A DNA stretch of 64,000 nucleotides from Onychostoma macrolepis. Lineage: Eukaryota; Chordata; Actinopteri; Cypriniformes; Cyprinidae. The position numbers and the translations under genes were made by a program. Positions within the stretch are counted from its first letter, which is position 1. Each line of letters begins with the position of its first letter. The stretch spans positions 34,539,125 to 34,603,124 of the forward strand of contig NC_081155.1 of assembly GCF_012432095.1 (NCBI RefSeq). The letters run 5' to 3'. A model generated the notes under the pieces. That model saw only the letters and a list, made by a program, of their open reading frames with translations, was not told the origin of the DNA and searched no databases. Below, piece after piece: positions 46,402 to 57,074 of this stretch.

Positions 46402-46435
46402 CTAAAATGGGCATGGGTCAGTTGACAGTTAGAAG
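46273..46435 (-). repeat. Truncated 5' LTR of copy B
   Basis: It matches the last 163 bp of the LTR at 43654-44220, including GACCATGTCCTTGAATAAAA. The rest of the 5' LTR is deleted at 46436. Confidence 0.85.
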
Positions 46436-46500
46436 CAATAGTATTTTATAAAATTAAGGGAAAAGTCTCAATAGCCTCTAAAACTGTTGATTTGTCCATG

Positions 46501-46502
<2 letters not shown>

Positions 46503-46559
<57 letters not shown>
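46503..46559. repeat. (AT)n microsatellite
   Basis: About 28 units. Confidence 0.97.
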
Positions 46560-46562
<3 letters not shown>

Positions 46563-47684
46563 TTGCTATTGTACTTATCTGTCTAAAGAAAAAAAAAAAA
46601 AAAAAAAGGTAATATAAATTAGTAGAACAGAGACCGGAAACATCATGTTTTGATCAATGTAACAATTTATTTGCAAATAAAATTATAGCAGTATGATGAT
46701 TACTTCAGTCAGACAGTGAAAAAAAGTGTCTGGATAATTGTGCAGTAAATCAAAACAGGAGCATCCATGAACTGAAGTGGGCACTAACAATTTATTCCTC
46801 TTGAATATACTCAATGGATATAATTGGATTGATTTAGATTTGTCACATTGACATGTCACTTGCTTCCAGTATAAGCACATGTCCAAGGCAGCATAGTGTT
46901 GTCATGGCAATAAAAATTACCTTTTGATTCATGTGCAGTCTTTTTGTTTAGACTGAACCAATATGGGGTCCGGAACTGGAGTAATGTCATCCTCATCTTT
47001 CATTATTAAACACTAGATATTTTCTTACAGTTGCCAAAGACAACAAGCCATAAAATTAGTATTTATAAGCATGAAGTAACCCAGCATGTTGTCATGTCAA
47101 AATGTTCTCTTGCATCGTTTCACTGTGTACTTCTGCATTCTGTGGTCATAAACTCATGTGAGGAGAAGCCAAATGACTTTGTTATCTCCATTTCCCATAA
47201 TCACTCTGGGCAGATTATCACTGTGGAGAATATGTTCTGATTAACTCATTTTAATACGCATGCAACAGCATGATAATGTGTTATCTGCGTGGCGTTGGGC
47301 TAATGTGTGCTAATGGCCTCCGCTGCCTCTGATTTGGGAAGGCTCATTTGTCTGTCCATTCTGTAATCGGTCAGTCAGCGCCGTTTATCATATTTAGACT
47401 GAATCCTTTAATTGAGGGCGACCTAATTATGTTGAAACATATACAGTGGATTTCCATACACCTTTCAGTCAGGTTTTTTGGGGGATGATAACTGGGCCAT
47501 ATAAACAGTGTTAGGCCCAATCTAAGCACTTTACTGATCAACTAGTTAAACTGAAACTTAAATTAAAAACAACATTAAAGCCTTAAATATCGACATTATA
47601 GTCAATATAGATTCAAAATTACGATGGCATTTTAGTGCAACTTAAAAAAAATACAAATCTAAAATTACAAGTTTAAAGTCATTA
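46560..47684. other. No gene seen; complex island at 47270-47440
   Basis: A-homopolymer at 46589-46608. Short frames 46683-46886 (minus) and 47031-47240 have no domain. 47270-47440 is compositionally complex and repeat-free. Confidence 0.4.
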
Positions 47685-48265
47685 TATTTTGAGAATAGTC
47701 AAATTCACGAGAATAAAGCCAAAATATTTAGAGAATAAAGTCAAAATATTTAGAGAATAAAGTCAAAATATTTTGAGGATAAAGTCCAAGTATTTCAAGA
47801 ATAAAGTCCAACTATTTCGAGAATAAAGTCGAAATATTACGTCAATAAATTCAAAATTATAAGAATAAAGTCAAAACGTTTCGTGAATAAAATTCATATT
47901 GTAGAAATTAAAATTATAATATTTTGAGAGTATAGCCTATATTGCTATATAGGCTATATTCTCAAAATATTATAACTCCCGGTTCTCCCAATGCTCCCAG
48001 TCCAGGTCATTTGCATGTGCAAATACTCTGAATAATATTCTGCTACTGAATAAACTCTCAAAATATTATAACTTTAATCTTTTAATTGCAACGTATTAAT
48101 TCTCGTAATTTTTATTTTATTCTCCAAATATTTTGACTTTATTCTTGTAGTTTCTACTTTATTCTCCAAATGTTTCAACTTGATTCTTGTCATTTTAAAT
48201 TTAGTCTTGAAATATTTTGACTTTATTCTCGTATTTCTATTTTTATTCTCGTAATTGGACTATTT
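47685..48265. repeat. Inverted array of ~22-bp repeats around a hairpin
   Basis: The left arm (about 47690-47895) is a degenerate tandem array of GAGAATAAAGTCAAAATATT T. The right arm (about 48055-48255) is the same unit in the opposite orientation (CTCCAAATATTTTGACTTTA TT). Between them a 27-bp near-perfect hairpin (47916-47942 with 47947-47973, one mismatch, 4-base loop) and a unique spacer. Non-coding. Confidence 0.85.
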
Positions 48266-48816
48266 TTTTAACAAAATATTATGACAACAGACACACCATA
48301 ACAATTTCAATTTGCAGCAAAAAGGACAAAACAGAATCCACATGAGTCCACAGACCAGTGGCTGGTGCGATCCAATCCCATATAGGATGAGAGGAAATAG
48401 GGGATGCCCAGGGAACTCAATAGGCCTTGAGAGCAGAACGTAACTGAAAAAAAGACAAAATATGATGATGCTGGTAAACAAAACTTAGTCCTTAGTTCTT
48501 GAAGTGAGCAGAGTCCCTGGTTATCATATAAGTCACCGCATATGTTTCTGCCCAATTTAGACCAAGAGGGCTGGACAAATGGCCGATTTCAACATAAAAA
48601 ATTAAAGTTGTGCCATAAGGATGTGTTGTTACAAAATTTGAAGGTCCTCCCATCAGATGTTAGAAGAAAAAAAGAAGTTAGAAAAAAGAAGTCCTTAGAT
48701 GTTGTAGCATTTGGACCAATCAGACACAATTTTTCATTAGATTTAAACAAATCAATTAGTCATTAGATTAATAAATCACAGACCCCTCACCCAATACACA
48801 TACTGGGTGCCAGTAT
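48266..48816. other. No gene seen
   Basis: Open frames 48260-48555 (minus) and 48542-48766 (plus) have no recognisable domain. Confidence 0.4.
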
Positions 48817-50274
48817 GTCTGTGAATGACTCCAGGCCCCCGGTTACATGGCAACCAATCTGATAAGACTAGTTTTATTGCTCAAAGGAATGCGGACAGAG
48901 CAACACTCACTTCGTTTTCCGTTAGGAAAGACACATAATGCCCATAAAATGGACTCTTCTCTAATTAATTCATAGAAAAACCTTTCTTTGAATGAACACA
49001 CACATCCTTCAGGTCATTGTGTATATTACTGTTCTTGTGTATTGTATCCTGTTTTATGCATGCTTATGATAGATCACTAGTTAATATCACCTTACTTAAT
49101 TATACCATGTTTGGTCTCTATCAATTTGTTTCCGGATGATCTAATTGAGAGTGTATATTATATGTTGATACCTATGCAACATATTAGTATTCTAAGAATC
49201 TTTAATAGTTTGTATATCAACTTCCAATCCAGTTCATATGCAAATTACCATGCTCTCAGACAAAGGGTCATAAACCCCCCCAGTATTTCCAAACTCCCGC
49301 TTGGAAATTCAGCCTTTCTCATTGGTCAAGCCCACCCTTAAAGGCATGACTCTTCTCAGACCTTAAAGGGCTCACGCACAGTTCCGCCTCTCTCTTCTGC
49401 TAAAGCTCTTCTGCTAAATCTCCTGATTGCTGCCCGTGTGGAGAGCCTGAGTGTGCCCGGTGAGCTCCATCATATCTGCAGTCTGTGGTTCTGTCAGATC
49501 CTAAGAGGATGAGAAGGATGTGAGCTCCTCAGCGACTCTTACGTTTTTGCGCCAGGCCTTGCGGCCTTGACTTTCTATCTCAGCATATCTCTTTCTTAGC
49601 TCTTTTCACTTTCTACCTGGGAAGAAACTCCCAATTACCGCCGAGCCAGAATAACATCTTTTGGAGTTCATCACCCTTCAAACCCGGAAGAACTTGAAGA
49701 ACTCCAACACCACCAAACCTTCAAACCATCAGAACTTTCATCCGAGACTGCATCCGGACACTCGGTCAACGACCAAGGCAATGCAAGTATCATACATTTA
49801 ACTAAACGAAACAGAGATTTAGTATAAGTTATAGACCCCGTTATAAACGGCGCTGATGGTTTTACTCAGGTGGTTAACTGACTCTTTCCATAACTGCATT
49901 CTCTGGTTTCTCTAATGGATTCATTAATCCACTTTAGCTCCCCCTTTGTGTGTGTTAGCGTTTAGTTAATAAAAGTTTTGCGCACAAATTACATGAGTTT
50001 CTGGTTCTGCCTTGCAAATTAATGTCTCTTTACGATTTTGACCCTCGCTATATGCTCTAATGCATTAATAGGAAAGTATTTTCTGTGGACATGGAAATAT
50101 CCTTTCTTAGAGTTGATATGAACTTACACTGAATGTTTGCTGGACGAACAGATCAGTTGATGGCAATTTAATTCTGCTATAGTTATTACTGTCAGCCGAT
50201 ATAAATAATTGCAATTAATAATAATTAATTGTAATTAATTATATACATTACCCTTTTGAGCTGATTTGCTACAG
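48817..50274 (+). repeat. Possible long LTR
   Basis: Begins TGTCTGTGAATGACTCC and may end GATTTGCTACA. It has a GC-richer centre with CT-rich and AAGGGCTCACGCAC text (about 49360-49500) and an AATAAA at 49968-49973, then about 300 bp more. It lies directly against L1 sequence on its right. No coding sequence, no target duplication found, so this is tentative; the solo LTR of a retrotransposon or endogenous retrovirus is one reading, two adjacent repeats another. Confidence 0.4.
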
Positions 50275-51320
50275 TGTAGTATTCTGGATTATCCAAAGAT
50301 CGATTACATTAAGTTCAGAGATAAATTTATTCAATAACTTAGAGGATGGGTTAGCTGTATCAGGGTGAGATTTATCCAGTGCAGGATTTAAAACAGCATT
50401 AAAATCACCACCCATCACTAAAGGACAATCCATCTGCTCAAGTAATATATTGGAAATCTTCGTGAAAAATGCACTGTCTGCCTCATTTGGGCAGTAAATG
50501 AAATAAATGAATGAGGCATTTATATAGCGCTTCATTGTGTATTGCTGCACCCAAAGGAGACCAAGTGCTGTCATCTTCTTCAAGACTGAATTAAAGCTCT
50601 TTTTCTTGGTAGTTGTGGCTGGACTAAAGTCGGGAAAAAATAGTAGCATGACATTGTCCTGTGTATATTTCACCGGATATGCCTGCCAAGCACCCTTCAG
50701 GATCGCCGATCTGTCATAGCACCTTAGTACACGGAAGATGAGAGTACGCGGGCAATCGGAGATTTTCCTTCCATCATACACACGATGGGCCCGGTCAGTC
50801 TCAATGTCACGGCCTTTCAGGGAAAAGATCCACTTGGAAAGATTAGCTCTGAGGAAGCCAGCTACATCGGAGCCTTCCGCTCCCTCCGGGAACCCCACCA
50901 GTTGTACGTTATTTCACCTGCTCCTATCTTCAATGTCCGTAATTTTTTCGGTGAGTTGCTCCAGCTGATTTCTTAAGTTTGTGACTGTCTTCCTATCCTG
51001 ATGTGCAGCTGCTTCAATGGAATCGACTCAGTCACGTGTCTGTTTCGCCGCGATGGCTGGCTTTTCAACTTCTGCTTTTAGCTCTTTTACAGAATCGTTG
51101 GTCATTTGTATATCCAAATGTAGATCACGGAGTGCTGGGTTCAGTACAGAGCCCATCGCTTCTCTTACAGTCGAAGCCTCTCCCGAATCGAGAGTACTTC
51201 GTTGCTCTTTAAGTGCTAGCTTGATACCGTTAGCTATAGCAGCGTCGAGATCCTCTCTGGAGATGATGGAATCTTTGAATTTTTTCTTTATTGGCGATTT
51301 ATTTTTCAGCTGTCCTTGAC
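50269..51320 (-). pseudogene. L1-type LINE fragment: ORF1 fused to endonuclease remnant
   Basis: L1 ORF1 is an RNA-binding chaperone and ORF2 carries endonuclease and RT. Minus strand from about 51320 encodes a coiled-coil-like segment (ISREDLDAAIANGIKLAL, LRDLHLDIQMTNDSVKELKA) with stops or frameshifts. From 50898 comes an intact 209-codon frame. That frame has the RRM/C-terminal part of ORF1 (VGFPEGAEGSDVAGFLRANL, ETDRAHRVYDGRK, PRTLIFRVLRCYDRSAIL, VMLLFFPDFSPAT), and then, after YINASFIYFIYCPNEADSAF, the endonuclease core with MGGDFNAVLN. The end of ORF1 and the first part of ORF2 are deleted, joining the two in frame. RT is absent. The 3' side ends abruptly at 50275. Confidence 0.85.
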
Positions 51321-51325
51321 TACTG

Positions 51326-52067
51326 CACTGTAAAAAATTACCGTGATTTTAATGGTAAAAAACTGTGGAAAAGCTACGGTAAAAACCTGTTAAATGGTTA
51401 ACGGTAAGTTCCCCTAATATATACGGTGAAAAACTGTAATAGACATTTCAGACAGTTTTATGGTGAAATACCGCTTTTGGAAGTGAAAAAGAATGTAAAA
51501 TGTACAGGGAAAAACCGAAACTGACGTTCCCAGAATTCCCTGCGTTGCATTTCAAATTTTGCTTGAATTTGATGTTTTTTCTTTGAAATAACTAGGTTTA
51601 TTCTTAGTTTTTTCTTATCAGTTATGTTTATTAGGGTTGTATGTTACATCTAATTTTGTTAAATTAATGTTTATTGCATATTTCAGTTTAATGAGTATCA
51701 CCATGATGTTTAGTGGTTGTGTGAATGACACTGTGCACCTTCTATATATGTTTTTATTTAAAAGCTGCTTGTGATGGGCTTTGGTTCATCATGTGACTTT
51801 CTTACCACTACCTGCATTTGGTGGTGATCAGTGTATTTCAAAGATACAAAACAGATTTCAGTATTTCAATAGGTTGTTATATTAACATTATATCAGTTTA
51901 CGGTATTTAACTGAAATTACGGTATTTAACTGTAAATTTAAGTTAAAACCGTAAAACCGTAAAACCTAAAACGTTGCTACCGTATATTTTATGGTATAAT
52001 TCTGGCAACCACAGCTGCACAACCACAGTTTTTTTACCGTAAATTTTACGGCATATTTTTTACAGTG
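51326..52067. mobile_element. Foldback DNA element with ACCGTAAA motifs
   Basis: 742 bp with ends CACTGTAAAAAATTACCGTG and (inverted) ACGGCATATTTTTTACAGTG. The interior near both ends is filled with repeated ACGGTAAA / TTTACCGT motifs. No ORF. Typical of non-autonomous DNA transposons in fish; the superfamily is not assigned and no clear target duplication is seen. It interrupts what looks like the 5' part of the L1 fragment. Confidence 0.75.
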
Positions 52068-52308
52068 TGGGGCACTCATAGTGAGCTAAATAAAGAGTGT
52101 TTCAAAATTTACTGACAAGATATATACAATTTTTGACAAAGTGAGCAGAGCGAAGGACTATGAGTGTATTGCTGCCGAAGGTTCATGTCATCTTAATCTT
52201 AGGGTTTTTGTAACGTGGCACTAAAATGCTGTCATACAAAATTGACCTCATTTTATTCTAAATACTTTTATCAATATTTTACGTTTATATATAAATAAAT
52301 ATGTATGC

Positions 52309-52354
<46 letters not shown>

Positions 52355-54070
52355 TGTAAATTAGAAATGAAAATAAGTTACAAATGAGGTCACATGCTAA
52401 CTTTAAAGTCACATGCCACAATCAACGGTACAGTGGTTTTCAAATTAATAGTGGCCGATCTTGTATTTTATCAAGTTTCTCAACATTAAAGGCAGCTATT
52501 TCGTGATTAAAGGGTTGTTGCTTGCATCAAAAGTTTCTCAGGTTGTGTTTAGGGGAGTTTGACTATGCTGTAAAACTTCTTATTCTCTTATTTACTTTAT
52601 TTGCCTTAACAGTGCTGTTTGAGGGTAAAGATCGAGGCTGAATAGAATATAAAAGTAAGCTCTTTCTATTTCGAGACATTGTAATTATCTTTCAACCCCA
52701 ACATGTGATTTTGGGCTACACTCCATTGCTCTGACTGCAGGGATTCATGCTAGCAGAATGCTGGCAACCATTTTCCTAACATTGGCAGAGTGCGAACCCG
52801 TGCCACTCAGGCTGAATTGGATAGCAGAGCTTAACACAGATTTCATTTGCGGTGTGGAAGCTAATTAGTTTTGGGAGCATGAACTGAAACTCATGTGAGG
52901 CAAGTCCATAATTGAATATTAATGAGTGCAGTTGGATTTGACATTAATCAAAGCTCCCAGCCTTCTTATCTGTTTTAGGTAGAGAAGATTAATTAGTATA
53001 TGTGCCATTTCCTGTACTCATGTGCAAAGGTAGCCTGTGTGTTGATAGCTGCCACAGTGTGTGGGGCAAAGTGTTTCAGTCTAGCAACCAGGTGTTGATG
53101 TTAAAGATCTTTGCCAGCCTTGGAACCTGTACAGGTACTACGAAAAGCTTGGTATTGATTGATTTCAAAATGTGATTAATTTCTATATCAATTAATTTGG
53201 GAATGTTTCACATTTTATTTGACAGTTTTTCACACATTTTCAAATATTTTGGCATAACATACAAGGCTAATGTAACATAACACATAGACAGATTATAGTA
53301 GCCTAATTCTCCCCATTTAATCAGATATTAACATACAAATCTATTGCAATAAAGCAACACAGCATAGATAATAGAATTTATCCACATTGTAAAAAATAAA
53401 TAAAAAAAATGTTAACTGTAAATCAGCTTCTTTTAACAAAAACAATACATTGGTACAAAGCTTTGAATGTGGCATGGTCAATACCCAGGCTCATTGTAAA
53501 CACATGCCTCTAATTACATTTCTACAAATCTCAAAAAAAAAAAAAAACGTACCTATACATACAGCTGAACACTAGAGGCATTAAAGCTCAGACATGAGCA
53601 AAGTATGATTTATAGGGCTAGAGTTTAGATTAAGAAAGCCCAATTTTCGCACATTTCCTTGCACAATATGTGTTATGACTATAAACTGTTACTTTTGAAC
53701 ATTATCGACACATGCAGCTTCACAGGTATGTGTTTTCTAACTCAGGTTTGCTCAGTGACTCAGGCGATACGGCTTTGCACTTGAGAAGTAAAGCGCTTTG
53801 TGAAACTGTGGTTTGACAAAACAGCTCAAAACCGAATAGACAAAGGCATTTTTATATCACTTTTGCATTCGTTAACACTATCGGGTATGTTTAAGGTTGG
53901 GTTAAGGATAAAGCATTAACCTTTCAGCGACACTCTTTGGAAATTAGAATTTGAACTGCCGCAATATGTACCTGAAGCAGCATAATAAAACCGCAGCAAT
54001 ACATGCCTGTACCAACATAATAAAAACGTGGCCATCACATATTGAACGGGCATTTTAGCCCCACTTATTG
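52068..54070. other. No gene seen; AT repeat and complex island
   Basis: (AT)n at 52312-52353. 52710-53110 is complex, TAATTA-containing and repeat-free. No protein homology. Confidence 0.4.
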
Positions 54071-54256
54071 CACTCTAAAAAATGCTGGGTTAAATACAAC
54101 AAAGCGATTTGGTTGTTTTGACCCAGCATTTGGGTAGAGGGTTGGGTTAAACATTTAACCCAACCGCTGGGTCAAAAGAACCCAATTACTGTGTTTATCA
54201 AATGTCAATATTTTACCCAGTGCTGGGTTGTATTTAACCCAGCATTTTTTTGAGTG
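54071..54256. mobile_element. 186-bp palindromic MITE
   Basis: The ends CACTCTAAAAAATGCTGGGT TAAATACAAC and its inverse (to ..GCATTTTTTTGAGTG) form 30-bp terminal inverted repeats. Internal repeats of AACCCAGC / GCTGGGTT. Non-coding. No target duplication recognised. Confidence 0.8.
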
Positions 54257-54299
54257 TGGACATTTTGCTTTGAAACTGCAGCGAAACGTGCAATAAGGT

Positions 54300-55036
54300 A
54301 TGTAATGTCGGTGTTGCAGAAATGCACTTATTTCCAATGAGCCTGGGTTGGGCATGGTTGTTGGTGCCAGACGGGCTGGTCTGCGTATTTCAGAAATGAA
54401 TGATCTACTGGGATTTTGATACAAAACTATCTCTAGGCTTTGCAGAGAATGTTCCAAAAAAGATAAAATATCCATTGAGTGGCAGTTCTGTGGGCGAAAA
54501 TACCTTATTGATGCCAGAGGTCAGAGGAGAATAGCCAGATTGGTCCAAAGCAACAGAGAAATAACCACTCGTTACAGTAGAGGTACACAGAAGAGCATCT
54601 CTGAATGCGCAACACATGAAACCTTGAAGCAGATGGGCTACATCAACAGAAGACCACGCTAGGTGTCAATCCTGTCAGCTAAGTTCATACTGGCTCACCA
54701 AAATTGGACAACAGATGATTGGAAAAAGGTTGCCTGGTCTAATGAGTCTCAATTTCTGTTGTGACATTCAGATGGAAGGGTCAGAATTTAGTGTAAACAA
54801 TACGAAAGCATGGATCCATTCTGCTTTGTATCAATGCTTCTGGCTGATGCTGGTGGTGTAATGCTGTGGGGGATATTTTCTTGGCACACTTTTGGCCCAT
54901 TAGTACCAATCAAGCATTGTTTAAACACCATAGTATGGACCAGAATCGCTGAGGAATGTATCCAGCTCCTTGTTAAATCTATGTTATGGAGAATTGAGGC
55001 AGTTCTGAAGGAAAAAGGGGGTCCAATCCGGTACTA
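54300..55036 (+). pseudogene. Decayed Tc1-like transposase, family C
   Basis: Several frames on the plus strand carry Tc1-like transposase text: the N-terminal helix-turn-helix region (ISEMNDLLGF, SRLCREWSKK at about 54390-54460), RRIARLVQSNREITT (about 54525-54570), and the catalytic-domain start WKKVAWSNESQFLL (about 54723-54764). In that block the usual first catalytic Asp of SDES is Asn. Then GGVMLWGIFSWHTFGPLVPI (54852-54911) and the C-terminus LWRIEAVLKEKGGPIRY (to 55036). The second Asp region and the DLNPIE motif are missing through deletion, and there are several stops. Terminal repeats were not found. Inactive relic. Confidence 0.85.
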
Positions 55037-55078
55037 GCAAGGTGAACTTAACAAAGTGGCTTGTGAGTATATAAATTA

Positions 55079-55703
55079 TTAAAGTGCCCCTATTATGGGT
55101 AATGAAAGGTTCATATTTTGGTTTTGGGATTCCCCAACAACAGGTTGACATGCATGCAAGATCAAAAAACACTTCCATTATTTTATAATATGCATTTATT
55201 TTTTACCTTACTTGCTCAACTACTCCCAAATGATTCGCTCAATGATAAATTTTTCCAAACCCCTCCTTTTGCGCGACGCTAATCTGCGGTGATTGGTCCA
55301 TTTGCTCTCATTTTCATTTCATCATGCCTGTAATGCCTGATAAAGCAGCTTTTGTGAGAGCAATGCTGCTTTGTGTACAGCGTTACTGGGGAAACCGCTA
55401 TTTTTACTGCTCCTAGTGGCAAAGAATGAATTTGCATTTTCATTCAACCAACACGAAAAGACCAACAAGTGGGCAGGCAATATGCTAATATTTTATGTTG
55501 AAGTCAACATGAAATGACTTGGGATTCGTTTTAAAAACGACTCGTTTCAATGATTCAGAGTCGACTCTTTCTTTTGAGAAACAATAACTTCATACACGGT
55601 GCACTTTGAGACTTAAAACTTTGCAGGATGTTTTCATTCACTTAGAGCTGTTACATACTGCATGAAAGGTAATTTTCAAAAATTCATAATAAGGGCACTT
55701 TAA
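55079..55703 (+). mobile_element. TTAAAGTGCCC MITE, 625 bp
   Basis: The ends TTAAAGTGCCCCTATTATG and (inverted) CATAATAAGGGCACTTTAA are inverted repeats bounded by TTAA, which suggests a TTAA-targeting element (piggyBac-like targets are TTAA; inference). It contains GACTCGTTTCAATGATTCAG and no ORF of note. I recognise this terminus from common cyprinid repeats. Confidence 0.75.
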
Positions 55704-56797
55704 CATAAATCGTTGTTTATGTTTATAACACAGTGCAAGAGCTAGGGTGATAATCTTGGTGAAAGCTATCTGTTCTTGATCTTGGGATTTTAAGACCCAT
55801 TGGATTGTTCAAATTAAAATCTGTTTTTATCCAGCCCTACATTCAGTATGCATTGGTTTATGTTTGTAAGGCCATAAATTATTAGTTAGAGGTTTGTGAG
55901 TGCATTATATGCCCAGGAACACATGTTAGTTGTGTGCATATGAAGGTGAGACTTACTGAGGTAATAAAAGGAAGTACTGTCACTGAGCAGCAAACATCCT
56001 ACACAGACAGATTTCAAACCCCAGTGTTCCTGTAGCATGGCCTCCTGTCAGCTTTGGAGCTGGGATGAGAGAGCAACAGCATAGATGGTGGAAGAGTGGG
56101 AGTGAGGGGGGAAACAAGGTAAGAATCAGAGGTAAGAAGAATGAAATAATACAAACCTTTAACAAAATGTGCAGTCTGTTTGAGACAATAAAGAAAGAAG
56201 GAGAGGCTGCAAAGAGTGAGAATTCAGGTATATTGCATGAAAGATTCAGGAAGAAACAGATGAAATATTTGAATAGCTCAGTTTGCCTAAGGAACAAGAA
56301 GAGAAAAGAGCAGGCAGACAGAGCTCACATGACTGAGACAAGTAAAGTACTTCTTTACTTGTTTACTTCTCACCTCTTCACACATCCACAATTGATTAGT
56401 TCATCAATTGTGGATGTGTGAAGAGGTAAGAAGTACTAACAAAGTGAAATGGTCATTAAGTCGTGGTAGAAACAGAGATGAAAAAAATTAATTAAAAAAA
56501 ACACCAAAAAGAAGGGACGGTGAGACAGGACAGGACAGATAATAAACATAAAATATAATTTATTTTTGTATTTATTTATTTATTTTTTAACATTTTGTAA
56601 GTCCACCTATAATGTTTAACAAGTGATTTTAAACTGAATATAAAATATTTCATAAATATTTCCAAAATGTGGATTGGCAGCCTTAGATCAAACTTTTTAA
56701 ATTATTATTATTATTTTTTAATTCGCATTATAATTTATGCTAGAAAGAAACAAATAAAAGGTTTAAAAATTAGTCACAATTTAAAAAATAATAATAC

Positions 56798-56837
<40 letters not shown>

Positions 56838-57023
56838 GTTTTGGAAAGCTTTTTCCCTTAATAAATGAAATCATTATTTCAAAACTGCATTTTGTATTTA
56901 CTCTGGTTACCTTTGTGTAATATAATTTTTTGATAATCTAAATCTTTTAAGTGTGACAAATATGCAAAAACAAAAAAAAAAAAAAACAGGAATGGGGCAA
57001 AAACGTTTTCATGGCACTGTATT

Positions 57024-57026
<3 letters not shown>
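55704..57026. other. No gene seen; hairpin and AT repeats
   Basis: Holds the hairpin at 56364-56435 and (AT)n at 56803-56833. The 118-codon frame 56065-56421 is lysine/arginine-rich with no domain and reads into the hairpin arm; treated as chance. Confidence 0.4.
56364..56435. repeat. 33-bp hairpin with 6-base loop
   Basis: Arms 56364-56396 and 56403-56435 are reverse complements with one mismatch (core CACCTCTTCACACATCCACA); loop TAGTTC. Confidence 0.95.

Positions 57027-57064
<38 letters not shown>
57027..57064. repeat. (AT)n microsatellite
   Basis: About 17 units, 10 bp from the left end of the next Tc1 element. Confidence 0.95.
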
Positions 57065-57071
<7 letters not shown>

Positions 57072-57074
57072 GTA

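Larger units (their letters stand above)
43605..46435 (-). mobile_element. LTR retrotransposon of the repeat-ORF family, copy B
   Basis: On the minus strand, in order: the last 163 bp of a 5' LTR (46435-46273), a gag-like fragment (46272 to about 45942), a 636-codon tandem-repeat ORF (45923-44013) and a complete 567-bp LTR (44220-43654, TGTCACGAATCCGG..CCGTAACA). Past the 3' LTR another ~50 bp (43653-43605) again matches the gag start that follows the 5' LTR, so part of a second internal region is present. There is no reverse transcriptase, protease, RNase H or integrase. The polypurine tract seen in copy A is not visible before this LTR. It is probably a non-autonomous family moved by a related autonomous element. 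Confidence 0.85.

Noticed and set aside
50269..50898. Host RNA-binding protein or nuclease gene
   Set aside because: The RRM-like and endonuclease parts match L1 ORF1 and ORF2 order and the ORF has no exon structure.
56364..56435. MicroRNA precursor
   Set aside because: Pairing is too perfect and the 6-base loop too small for a typical pre-miRNA; kept only as a hairpin finding.
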